In this document: piece after piece, positions 33,171 through 43,911 of the stretch
Layout: every line of letters begins with the position of its first letter
Numbering within the stretch: position 1 is the first letter of the stretch
NCBI RefSeq assembly: GCF_028858725.1
Contig: NC_084773.1
Span: 3,400,350 to 3,464,349 of the forward strand
DNA from: Colius striatus
Lineage: Eukaryota > Chordata > Aves > Coliiformes > Coliidae
Direction of reading: 5' to 3'
DNA length: 64,000 nucleotides
Made by a program: the position numbers and the translations under genes
The notes under the pieces: model-generated
Told to the model about the DNA's origin: nothing
The model's input: only the letters and a program-made list of their open reading frames with translations
Database searches by the model: none

Positions 33171-33440
33171 CGCCGCTCGTCACCACCACAGGCGGCAGCG
33201 CGCGCCCGTCAGAAATGGCGGGGCGAAGCCTTTTCCCCTCCGATCACTCAGGGGCGAGAATCGCGGGAGCGGGCGGCGCCGCGAGGCCAATGGCCGTGAG
33301 CGGCGGCTGCGGGAGCGTGGCTCCTGGCGCTCGCGTGGCTCCTGGCCATCGCGGCCCCGCGTTCCCCCGCGGCCGTAGCGGGGCGGCGCATGCAGGGCTC
33401 GAGGCGGCGGGGAGCGGCTGCCGGGGCGAGAGGTGGGTCA
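33170..33440 (+). promoter_or_regulatory. CpG-rich promoter and first exon region of the gene at 33290
   Basis: CpG-dense sequence immediately after the minisatellite, ending in a good donor (GAGAG/GTGGGT at 33432/33433). It is the second copy of the segment at 28.5-28.9 kb. Relative to that copy it lacks 29 bp of a GGCGGCTGCGG-type repeat, a difference that is not a multiple of three. Confidence 0.5.
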
Positions 33441-36400
33441 GCGCCCGTAGTTACTACATAGAGCTTTATGGCCTTTTCACTGCATGGTGTACGTGGTGGG
33501 ACCTCAGAGCTCATACCGTACCCCGGGCTGCGACACTTCCCAGCCCAGGCTGCTCCAAGCCGCATCCAACGTGCCCCACAGCACTGCCAGGGATGGGGCA
33601 GCCCGTGCCAGGACTTCACCGCCCTCAGAGGCAAGAGCCTGTGACGCTCTTATTTATCTCATCTAAATCTCTCTGTTTCGAGCCATTTTGCCTTGGCTAA
33701 AAAGTCTCTCCCCACCTTGATTGTTGTCCCTTTAGGGACCTTAGGCTTTCTCTCCAGAACCTTCTCCAAGCTGAATTGGTTGGCTATAATTACAACTGCA
33801 TTTTCATTGAAACCATCTATGGAATCAAAAAGCACCCAATGTCTGCACTGCCCAGTTACATGGACTGTGTGGAGGTAACATTTCACATGCCTAACATGAA
33901 CCTCAGAAAGACTACGCCAGTGGCACCTGAGGATATGCAGAAGTCCTTGTTAATTAACTACACCCATTTAACCAATACTGACCTGGTCTCTATGCCCCAG
34001 CATGTGGTGCCAGGAATTGGAGCTGTTAACTCCACCTGCAAATGCATGTGAGTACTGCCAAGTCTGACTGCTAAGGTAATGTTCAACTGCTTGTTTTGGT
34101 GCCTTGTCTCTCCACAAAGCTACTTTTGTCTACATGATTCATAGGCAGTGTATTATTTTCAAGTGTGCTTACTTTGATTCTGCCAAAGTACTTGTTTGGA
34201 TCTCAATTTTATATATTACCATCTAACAGTTGAGGCATGTATAATTTATCTATATTTTTAACTGGTCTATTTTTAACTCTAAATATTAGCCATTTACAGT
34301 ACTGAGTACAAATATTTTGGAAAAGGGAGAGTTCTTGTTTAACTACTGAAATACATCAAGCTGGAGAAGCTGTTAGTGCTGCAAACTGCCATTCTAGTAC
34401 AAATCCTGAGGCTGTATCAATGACTGCAGTTGCAATGACATCCCAGCTGTTTCTATTGTACTGGATAAAAGTCATAGAATGATAGAATGGTAGGGCTTGG
34501 AAGGGACCTTTAGAGATCATCCAGTCCAACCCCCCTGCAGAAGCAGGTTCACCTAGATCAGGTTGCATAGGAATATGTCCAGGAGGGTCTTGAAGACCTC
34601 CAAAGAAGGAGCCTCCACACCCTCCCTGGGCAGCCTGGGCCAGTGAAATAGTTTTTTCTTATGTTTAAATGGAACTTTTTGTGTTCAGCTTCATCCCATC
34701 ACCCCTTGTCCTGTTGCTAGCCACTACAGAAAAAAGGGATGTCCCAACCTCCTGATACCCACCATTTAGATATTTGTAAATATTAATGAGATTCCCCCCT
34801 CAGTCTTCTCTTTTCTAGACTAGACAGCCCCAGTTAAAAATGCCTCTACTACAAAGTGTGTTGCAGATCATAAGGTTTTCATAGACTTGTTTTCTTAGTA
34901 TTATGTTACACTTATGTAAGCAAGTTTTTGCTGAACTTGCATACAGACAGAATGATATCCTTATTAAGGTCTGATAATTGTTTTCTTAGCCAAAAAAGTC
35001 TAATTTAAGGCCTTGATCACTTAATGCTCAACACACTGAACATGTTTCTCTACTACAACACCTTTTAGAAACACATTGGTGAAACAAGATCTGTTATCAC
35101 TACTCTTAGTCTTCCTTTGAAAAGGAGCTTAATAAATTCAGTCAATATTTATTTTCTGCAAAGTCAAATCAAGTACCATTAATGTAAACATCTGTAATAC
35201 ACAAATAGCAACTCCATCCATTACATCTTTGCAAACCATGGCACTGAACTTGTGGCAATCTTGTATTCTGAAAGTGATGTTGCTTGTCAATGGCAGAGGA
35301 TTCTAAATCAATAAATACATTTGAAGAGAACAGTTGGGATACAAAAGCACAGAACCTGAAACCAACTGCCGCAGTGCGGTCACATGGGAGCTGTTGTTTA
35401 GCACTGTGTAGATAGAACAACTCTCAGTAAAACTCCCTCTAAAAAGATAAAATGCTTTGTTAATAATGACTGTTACCTAGAGTTAGGTAAATCATGCCAG
35501 AGAGCACAAATTATAGTAGCTGGAAAATGCAAAGTGATTTGGTAGGCCCATCTAATTCTTCGGCGCAGGTGTGCAGAAATCAAGAGGGATTCTCTGTTCC
35601 TTCCTTAAGCTTTTTTCTTTTATCTTCCAGTGCTTGTTTAAATACTTTTTTCAAGGTATTGTAAACATATGGTCCATTTTCAGAATCGAAGTTTGTCTAG
35701 TAAAAGGGAGAAATTTAAGTTCAGTTGTTAAACAGATGTCACACAGCAAAAGGCAAAGCAGATGACCAACATTTATTGAGAAATTAGTTCGAAGAGTTAT
35801 CAAAGAAGGTCTGTATTTGATGATGGAGTACTTAATGCAAAGTATTTTCAATGTTATGCTCACTAGACATGAAACTAGTAGAAGGAGAAATGTCATGGCT
35901 GTTTTAACTGGTGGTATGTCTGTAAATCTGTAAGAGATTACAGGCAGCAGGATGATGAACATTCTTAATTCCTCCTGTTGAATCTGAGAAGCAAGCAGCT
36001 CTGAGCTGAGCAATAGCAAACTTCACCTGCCACTGTTTTTAAATGATTCCAAAAGCAGAAGTTATTTATACACATCCTATATTAAGGGCACAAAACATAA
36101 CTGAATTGCAATGTGGTTTCAGAAAATGATTTAATCTGATGGAAGGGTTCCAAGTGGCACAGAACCTACTCAAGCCTTTAGTAAGGTACTCACAATGACT
36201 AATTATTGTCACCACTTAAAAATTACCTTTTTCCCTAATGTGAAGAACTCCACAGCTTGGGAGTGATGCAGAGAAATGAGACTCAAGGATAGGGGCTGTA
36301 GGGACAGATTTTAATTGCCTGGGAAATATTCCCTATCCCTTGCTGATGAATATATAAAGTATAAAATCTGAAACAGATCAGCACAAGCACACCAAGTGTG

Positions 36401-37527
36401 AAGGAATTACCATGACTTTTCTAACAGAGGCCTGCCCCGTTGACTCACCTTTCATCATTTCAAACAGATAAATACAATGTCATAGACAAATGGTTACTTG
36501 CCTTAGTGAAAGCTTTAATAGCACGAGCAAGTAAGGCCTCCTCCACATCAGATGGTAGCATCTGCAAGTTCACCACACAGTGTAAGATACAAAGGATAGT
36601 CTGACACTGTTCCTGTAAAAGGAACAGCAGCCATTAGAAGACATATTTTCATGAAAGACATTCAACTTTGGGGTTTTGTTACTTGCTGTTTAAATCCCGG
36701 ACTGTGCCTTCCTATACTGAAACCTTCAGGTGTGGGAGATGGGGAGGATATTTTCACAGGCCTAAAGAGTCTCTACATAGTTATTTCAGTCATGACAGGA
36801 GAAAGTCTTCTCTTGTACTGTACCACAAAGCACTCTGGAAATTTCTAGGAGGTCAGGAGTGCACGTGGAGACTTTCTTTTTCAAAGTCCCCTGCATGAAT
36901 GGTAACATCAATGTAAATTGGCATGGAAAAAGTGAGATTTGATCTTTCCAGCCCAAAATGCTGGGTGTGCACGTTTAGGGCTCTTTCCCCAGTTCACATA
37001 GGATGAGCTGCATCTGTCTCCTACCAAGTTTCTGTCATCATTAAAGGAAGCCTGCAGAGAGACACCTGGGCAGCACTAGCAAGGAAGCATAAAGGGAGCA
37101 CCAGCACCTTTGTGGCTGCTGGTTCCCATCCCTTTTCCAAGGGAGACAGATCTTCATACAGGCAGTTCTTATTTATATAGAAGAATTTGGCCTGGCTTCT
37201 GATTTCTTGGATTAGCAAATTCTTCCTATCCCTTGCTCCAGCACTTCCAAAGCTGATAGATTAGGATGTGTGCATGTCAAATACGACAGCCATTATGCAC
37301 AGCTTCCAGATGTGACATTAATGAAAGCTGTACATCAAACCACAGAAAAAAGGTTTCTCCCCTTTGCCTCTGGATCTCAGACTGCAGAATTTTCGGAGAA
37401 ATATGTAAAGTTGAGCTTCTACTATGTAAAGATAGTGTCTGGTACTTTTCTTACAATATTCATCACCATAGTATTGATTCCAGCCCATACTATTCAATAC
37501 CAACACAATCTTCATTCTGATTTTTAA
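33290..37527 (+). CDS. Unrecognised membrane-protein gene, antisense-overlapping PTPDC1 (predicted)
   Basis: I do not recognise the product. Three candidate exons have matching phase 2 junctions: 33290-33432 (an in-frame ATG also lies at 33215), 33736-34047 and 37242-37527. Exon 2 has a strong acceptor (TTGTTGTCCCTTTAG) and donor (CAT/GTGAGT). It encodes 103 residues with cysteines and two glycosylation sequons (NYT, NSTC), as expected outside the cell or in the ER lumen. Exon 3 encodes a soluble part, then one hydrophobic helix (IVSGTFLTIFITIVLIPA), then a 13-residue tail and stop. Splicing all three gives 246 residues, but further exons between them are possible. Exon 1 in this frame is low complexity with no signal peptide; another frame of exon 1 looks like a signal sequence. 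Exon 3 lies inside a PTPDC1 intron on the opposite strand. Confidence 0.42.
34472..34836 (-). mobile_element. CR1 3' end, minus orientation
   Basis: Begins with the inverted CR1 terminus (CATAGAATGATAGAATGGTAGGG), then GGGACCTTTAGAGATCATCC, CACCTAGATCAGGTTGCATAGG and on to a block ending in CTAGACAGCCCCAGTT. It sits in the intron of the plus-strand gene and downstream of PTPDC1. Confidence 0.92.
35148..35153 (-). promoter_or_regulatory. Candidate PTPDC1 poly(A) signal
   Basis: First AATAAA on the minus strand after the PTPDC1 stop, about 430 nt into the 3' untranslated region. Confidence 0.35.
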
Positions 37528-40500
37528 AGAGCTTCAAGATGCCTGTTAAAAGTGCAGTTCCTGTGCCTAAAGGCCTCAAATAACTAGCTTAACACACGTT
37601 AACAAAACATACTTGGCAGTTAAAGAGTGAATTGACACATATAATATCTACCTTTTTCAGTAAGTAAAGTGCATCCTGTGATTCTGTGCAATTTTTTGCC
37701 AGCATGTCAATATCATCTTTGGATATAACAGGTTCTTTCAGCTGCTCTATCCAGGACCACATCAAGCTACAGAGGATAAAAGGATCTCTCTCGGTACAGA
37801 TTTTATCCCAAGCTCCATCTCGTGAATTCAGTTCTTTCTTAAAAACAAAACAAAACAGAAAATGCATCATGCATTTACTTGTGCCAGCCCTCTCCTTGAT
37901 CATACAATAATGACGAGTTCAGAGTTAAAAAAAACCCCATATTTATATTTTTTGTCCAAAACAGCAACATTAATCAGCAGTGATACATGTGATTCTTTAA
38001 AAGAGAAGGATGGCATAAACAGCACACCTCAAAACCTCCCAGTTATCTACTGAAATAAACCAGCTCTGGATTCCAGCTAAGCACATGTTGCTGGGCTGAG
38101 TTCATTTTGAGGAGAAGCAGTGGCATTCCTCCTAAATTCTTCTACTTTTGCACATAGAGTCCTCTGCTCAGTTCTGAGGAAGCACTGCTGAAAAACAACA
38201 CAGCTCTACCTTAAAATCTGTAGCACTCTTATGCTACCAGTAGCCAAGTTACAACCATGGATAACTGCACCAGCTTTCATTAGCTAGTAAAATGAACACA
38301 ACCAAAAACAATGCTCTAACCTTCTGCTAGAGACCAAAACTTGGGGGTGCATTCTGCTTGATTTTGCAAGGACTGGCCCATAACTATCAAAACCAATTAT
38401 TTACTGAATCACTGCATAAACTGGTGTCCCTGTGTGCCATTTTCAAAGCACGTGGTGAGATGTTTGCCACTCTAGGAATTAATATGCAGAGCCCATCACA
38501 CTGAATCACGTTAAAAATTACCTGCCACATTTCCACCTTCTGCTTCACTTCATCCTCTCCCAGAAATTCATTGATATCTGCAAGTGCTTTTGCTGCCAAA
38601 ACTCTTCGGGCTTCCAGACTTAACTCTGACTGCAGAACAATGTGTGGAATGGCTTCTGACACATCTTTGCTCCCTTGGCTTTCACATCCGATAGAAAAGT
38701 TCACTTTAGAAGAAGAATCGGAGTCCTCAGAGGCATAGACTCTTCTGCTATACATATTAGTCTTGTCGTCTTTTCTATGACCAATCTCATTGGTAAAATT
38801 ATGCCTTGGCATTCCAGGTTCCCTGGTATTGTGGAGAGTTGCTAGACCTGAGGAAAAGGTTCTGCTGCGTTGTACTTCTTTGGTAGAGTTCCTTCTGTGA
38901 TACAGTGAGGATCCATCTTTTTGTCCATCCAAACTGAATTTACCTTGACTCCAGAACACACACGTGTTACGCACTAAAGCTTCTTTGTTTAAATCCAACT
39001 GTTGCTTTTGCTCCCCTGTGGCAGAACACTCCTCACCACTGTTCTGCTTGTTGCACAGTAATATCTGAGCAGGTACTGTCCATGCAGTTTCTCCTTGTTC
39101 TAAAAGAAACTCGGTTCTCCTTAAATCTGAGTCACTATAGCTTAAACGCCTTTTCAGATGAGTAAGAGGCTGAAGGCATTCGACATTGCCTCTTTTCCAA
39201 AGGAGATCACGTTCATGTCCCAGGGAGAAAAGAGAATCCTGGGTCTCAGAAGTGGATGAGTGGGTGTGGGACGATTCTGACACATCACTGTCCTGCCTGG
39301 AGAGTTCTCTGTCTAGCTGTGTGGAGAACAACTGAGAAACAGTCTTTTCAATTTCAGCTGAGAGATCTGGTATATCTAACAGCTCTGCCTCTATCACTTG
39401 TCTGTTTTCTGCCAAGTCTAGCAACAATTTGCAAACCAGATGAATAAGTTTTGGCACGTGTTTGAGATGCCTACTCTCATAACCATGGAGCAGATGTCTC
39501 TGACGGGTCAGGTACTGGGACAGTGTCACTGTGTGTGCCTTGGGCTCACAGCACGCAAATACATTTCTCAGAGGAACCAAAAACTGAGTGAATTCTCTGA
39601 TGCATAATAACTGCCCTCTAGTTTGAATAGAATTAGGCCTTTTTGCTCTGACAAAAAGAATTGCTTGATCAGCACTCATTCTTGTTGCAAAAACTAAATA
39701 GCAAGCTATTAGGACACCTGGAAAATACAAAGACAAGTATTAGTTGAAGAACTGGCAGATTAAAAAATCAGTGGAATTACAGAATAGCAATTACTATAGG
39801 TAAAGGCTTTATGCCCTCTGTTATGTGGTGTTGGTAGCTAAATATAGTTGCATTTGTTGGACCACAAGATAGTAAACTCCTTGGCACTACGCTTTCAGTG
39901 AGAGGTAGCTCCTCACCCCAGCATCTGCTGGAGTTGCATGAGCAGTGAACACAGGAACAAGAGTGCCTACTACAGGAAGGACATGGGCTGAAAGATCTTG
40001 AACTGCAGGCATCCCTTCTCCCTAGTAACTAGTGATAGGACAAGGGGAAATGGCCTCAAGTTACACCACAGCAGGTTTAGATTGGAGCTGAGGAAGAACT
40101 TTTCCCCTGAGAAAGTTGCCAGCCCCTGTCCCAGGCTGCCCAGGGAGGTTGGGAAGTCCCCATCCCTGGAGCTATTGCAAAGCTGTGGAGCTGAGATGCT
40201 GAGTGCCGTGGGTTAGTGGTGGGCTTGGCAGGGTGAGGGGAGGGGTTGGACTCAATGAGCTTAAAGGGCTTTCCCAACAGAAATCATTCTCTAATTCTAT
40301 GAAAGAAATACGTGACATTTTAGTGGCTCCACCAAATCTACCTAACAATGAGTGGATGCTGTGTAAACATGTAGCAAATACTGGACAATCGAAGTGTGCT
40401 AGGTGATTTTCTTCCTATCAGATAGAAGTTGTGCTGTTTGAATGTAACAGGGAATTATTATACAGATTCAAACTTCTTAGGTTTCTGTTTTTAATATACT

Positions 40501-43500
40501 AAAGCTGATCTCCTCCAGGCATGTGGGTCATTTCCACAAGCTTGTTCAACTTAAATGAAACCATTGCCCAGACACACATCTCACAGTGACACAGAATCTT
40601 AACAGATTATTAGTATTTTCTAACCAGAGACTGGTTTGCATTATTACAAACCCCAGTTCTGTTGATCTTGGTAGTGGAGCACGTACCTGTCCGCCCAAGT
40701 CCTGCATGGCAGTGCACAGCTACCCTCCCTTCCTGCAAGGCGAAAGCCATGACCTTTACCATATCAAGTATAGTAGTGAAAGATGCCACTCCATAATCCT
40801 TCCATCCAAAATTATAAAAATAAACTAAAATAAAAAGAGAGAGAGTTACTTTCTGCCATCCCGAACGTGCCATTTTCAGTACTGTATGCAAAAGAGAGAT
40901 GACAGTACTAACATGGCATAATGGATTTTTAAATCTAACTGCATATTGTTTGCAGGAGATTATTTTCCTATTGAAATTTGATAGAGACATGAAGCTAGCA
41001 AGGATTTGTCAAACTAAAGTTCAGCTAAAACGCAAAAGGTGTAACAAAACTGAGTGATTCACACAGAAATTACCGAGCTATATATAGGTAGAGGGTAATT
41101 TGTTCTTTTTAGAAGCAAAAGCACATCTTCAGACAGAAGCTGTTTCTTACAGAGGCACTTTTTCTCATCTCACCATCATATAAAGATTCTGTCAGTACAA
41201 ATGGCCTCAGATGAAATAACCTTTTACAGTCTAGATAAGAGAACGAATTGTGCCAGAATTTGAAACATCATTAATGTTTCATGTATTGGTGAATTAATAA
41301 GAACACTTTACCTAGCTGTTGTCCTTTCTTTATCCTAAACACATGAACATAAGGCCTCCAAGTCACTCTACCTCTGCGCAATCTTCAGTAATGTTTTATT
41401 CACTCCTGATTATATTTGCTAAGTTTCACGTTGACATCCCATTTTGTGCAACGTTTCTTACATTGCTGCACTGAACACACGGGAATTCAAGTGAAAACAC
41501 CTCTAAGTGCCAAAAGCAATAATTAATGAAGAACAGCAGCAGGAGTGAACTTACTTCCAGCCTCCATAAAAGCTTCAGGAAGGTAGGTGAAGCCGCTTTC
41601 TTGTTCCAGTGGATTCCCACAGCTCGCATGCTCCCCAGGACGCTGAAGGTTAATTATGGTTTTTATGCCACATCTGAAGGAAAGAACAGATGAGTCAAAG
41701 TACTCTATGCAGCCAAAATCTCATTATCCCTTATTTTCTGAAACACCCATTTATTCTTACTGGAGAATAGATCTTTACCTGTTGTATATCGTTTAATTTA
41801 AAGAATCTTTATCAAGCATCAAAATCTATATTGAAAGAGAAAATGGATCGGGACTTAAACTAGTAACACCCACAACAAATGAGGACTGAAGTTGTTACCT
41901 TTCAAACTGTTCAATAATGTTGTACTTCTCAATTAATTCAGTTGAGGGTCGAGCCATAGCCAGTATGTTGTCTGTTATCCTGAGAAATTAGAAAAGTGGA
42001 CAATAATGTTGATACCAATAAATTCCTGGATATGAATCTACAAAAATAAGACCATCATGCTGTATTCAAGAAAGACATCAATACCTTCCTGGTTAACTAG
42101 AAATGATTTTTCAAATCATTATAGTGTGATACAGCATCAGTGACAAATCCTGTAAAGCTGACACAGATACAGTGTCCCAAAAGACCATTACTGGAACTGT
42201 TTAAATACCAGGCTAAGCAAGAGATTAACACATTCCTTTGAATAGAAATCTGGACTCGGATCTCTGTTTGGCCCTTTAGGTTTGTATGCTTCTAAATGGC
42301 ATTTGCTGATACCAACAAAAAAAGATCAGTAATAATGTCAAGATACATTTCATGTGAATACTACTGCATATGAATAATGCTTTTGAACACTGGTATGTTA
42401 TTTCACCTTCAGTAAATGCTACTACTTTCAAATTCCATTACGAACGCATTTTAAGTTAGTTTGCATTTAAACCCTTAGCAAGAACTGTCTGTAACCCAGA
42501 ACAGCATTTTTGTCATTCATGAAAGATAGATATTAATTCTTCTGGATCTGAACCAAACTTATTGTAAGGCAATAGAAATCTTTCATCATCTTTTCTGGGC
42601 AATGAACAATGGCTATTTTATGGTTTGTTAAGTTGCAATCCTGCATCAAGCCATCATTACATTTGATACTTGGCAGCAGCTGATTTTAAAAAAACCATAA
42701 CTATTTCCTTTCAATTCTCTAACAAATACAGGCAGTTGATGCAGTTATGTTTAGTGATAGTAAGTGCTGCTCATTACCAAGACGAGTAGAGCCCTTTAAT
42801 GGCTTGTTCCTGGTCACTCCACCGAGCTGGGTTTTCATATTTGCAGGCACGTCCCCCACACGCCATGGAGCACTGCATGTGGCCAGGAATGACATGGCGA
42901 AGGTGCTCCCCTACTTTTGTGTATTTTGCTGTGGGACGCCTTGAACTTCCTAGAACACAGGAAAACATAAGATTCAGCAAGAAAGCTTAGAAATTCATCT
43001 CCCTTCCATCGGTTCACCCTTAAACCGATCAAGTTACAACCAGCATAAATGAACAGAATATATATTTAAGGCTCATTTTTCAACACAGACTTAAAGTAAG
43101 GATTCAGAGGGGGGGGGAAATGATTGCATTGCTGCAGTTGTTTTTTCTCAGGGTATCTTTGGTTCTTCTGATGAAGTTAGAGGCCTGTGATATCCTTTGG
43201 AACAAAAAAGAGGTCACTTGTCCTCTTCCACCTGTGAAATCAAAACCACTTAGCCATGTATTTGGTGCATGTGTGAACGCTGGCTTCTGCTTCACCTGTT
43301 CTTTTGTCGGAGTGAAAATCATTGAATAAGGAATCGGTGAACACAATATAAAACACAGGAAAAAAGGATTAAAACCCTGGTATTTTATGCATGCCTATAA
43401 AATGTACTTAACAGATCAAAGGCATATGAATAGAACTGCCAACAGTCTTAATGAAAAGTACTTTACTTTTCTTTTCAGGGAAAGTTGCCTCCAGCTCCTC

Positions 43501-43680
43501 GGGGCTCAGAGACGACACAGCCACCATCACCCGGTGAGTCGAGGAAGAGAGAAGCTCCACCACAGAGCTCCGGCGCCGCTGGGTGATGCGGAGGAGGGGG
43601 TCAGAGGAAGAATGCCTCCGGCCCTGGAAAAAGTGGCTGAAGATGCTGACTGCCGAGCGCCGGCGGGGTGAGCCCTGCAT
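35580..43680 (-). CDS. PTPDC1: PTPDC1, protein tyrosine phosphatase domain-containing protein 1
   Basis: Nine coding exons on the minus strand: 43680-43467, 42949-42778, 41979-41899, 41673-41555, 40824-40687, 39717-38522, 37837-37652, 36612-36502, 35696-35580. They total 2334 bp (777 residues) and every phase matches. The fifth exon ends in the catalytic loop HCHAGLGRTG (Cys codon 40709-40711, about residue 234; Arg about 240), with GVLIACYLVFATRM continuing in exon six, the CDC14-like dual-specificity fold. Exon six is a long Ser-rich, probably disordered region. The C-terminal exons (KELNSRDGAW, DPFILCSLMWSW, NFDSENGP) match human PTPDC1, about 754 residues as I recall it. The start is the ATG in GCC-ATG-C at 43680; the frame is also open upstream to 43911, so the N-terminus could be longer. 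The family has been linked to cilium length and centrosome behaviour. All nine exons look intact. Confidence 0.95.
36497..36502 (-). promoter_or_regulatory. Non-canonical GC donor of PTPDC1 intron 8
   Basis: On the minus strand the exon ends ACTAAG and the intron begins GCAAGT. This is the consensus of a GC-AG U2 intron (AG/GCAAGT). The next exon begins ACA-AAC-TTC after a TTTTACTAG acceptor, keeping the frame and the conserved AFTK-xNFDSENGP junction. No GT donor nearby keeps the reading. Confidence 0.75.
39989..40305 (+). mobile_element. CR1 3' end, plus orientation, in PTPDC1 intron 5
   Basis: Runs from a GATAGGACAAGGGGAAATGGCC block through CCCAGGGAGGTTGGGAAGTCC to a degenerate AATTCTATGAAA end. 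Moderately diverged. Confidence 0.82.
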
Positions 43681-43840
43681 GGCTGAGCCCTCCCGGCGAC
43701 CGACCGCTCGGGGCCGCAGCCGAGGACGCGCCGACAGAACCGGCAAGTTGCTCAGCGCTGAAGTTGTGGAGAGCTGAGCATCCTCCTGTGTGCTCCGGCA
43801 GCTCGGCAGCGCGGGGCTGAGCCGTCCCCATGGCAACCAG
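43530..43840 (-). promoter_or_regulatory. Small CpG-rich segment around the PTPDC1 start codon
   Basis: About 300 bp of raised GC and CpG content spanning the first coding exon and its 5' side (GGCGCCGC, CCGAGCGCCGGCGGGG, CGACCGACCGCTCGG). It may be a promoter-proximal first exon for the isoform starting at 43680, or simply a GC-rich coding exon. Confidence 0.4.
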
Positions 43841-43911
43841 CAATGAAGGCACTGCTGCCAGCTATCGCTGGGGCTGCTCCATGCCATAGGAATCGAGTCT
43901 GTTTGGGACAA

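Noticed and set aside
22280-33440. Possibility that the whole tandem block is a satellite or viral insertion
   Set aside because: The units carry correct splice sites, consistent phases, a signal peptide, a membrane helix and poly(A) signals, with no viral or transposase motif. A host gene family fits much better.
35651-36019. Hydrophobic 122-codon minus-strand frame suggesting a multi-pass protein
   Set aside because: It overlaps the last PTPDC1 exon in a different frame and the adjacent intron. The hydrophobicity follows from the T-rich strand, and PTPDC1 explains the exon.
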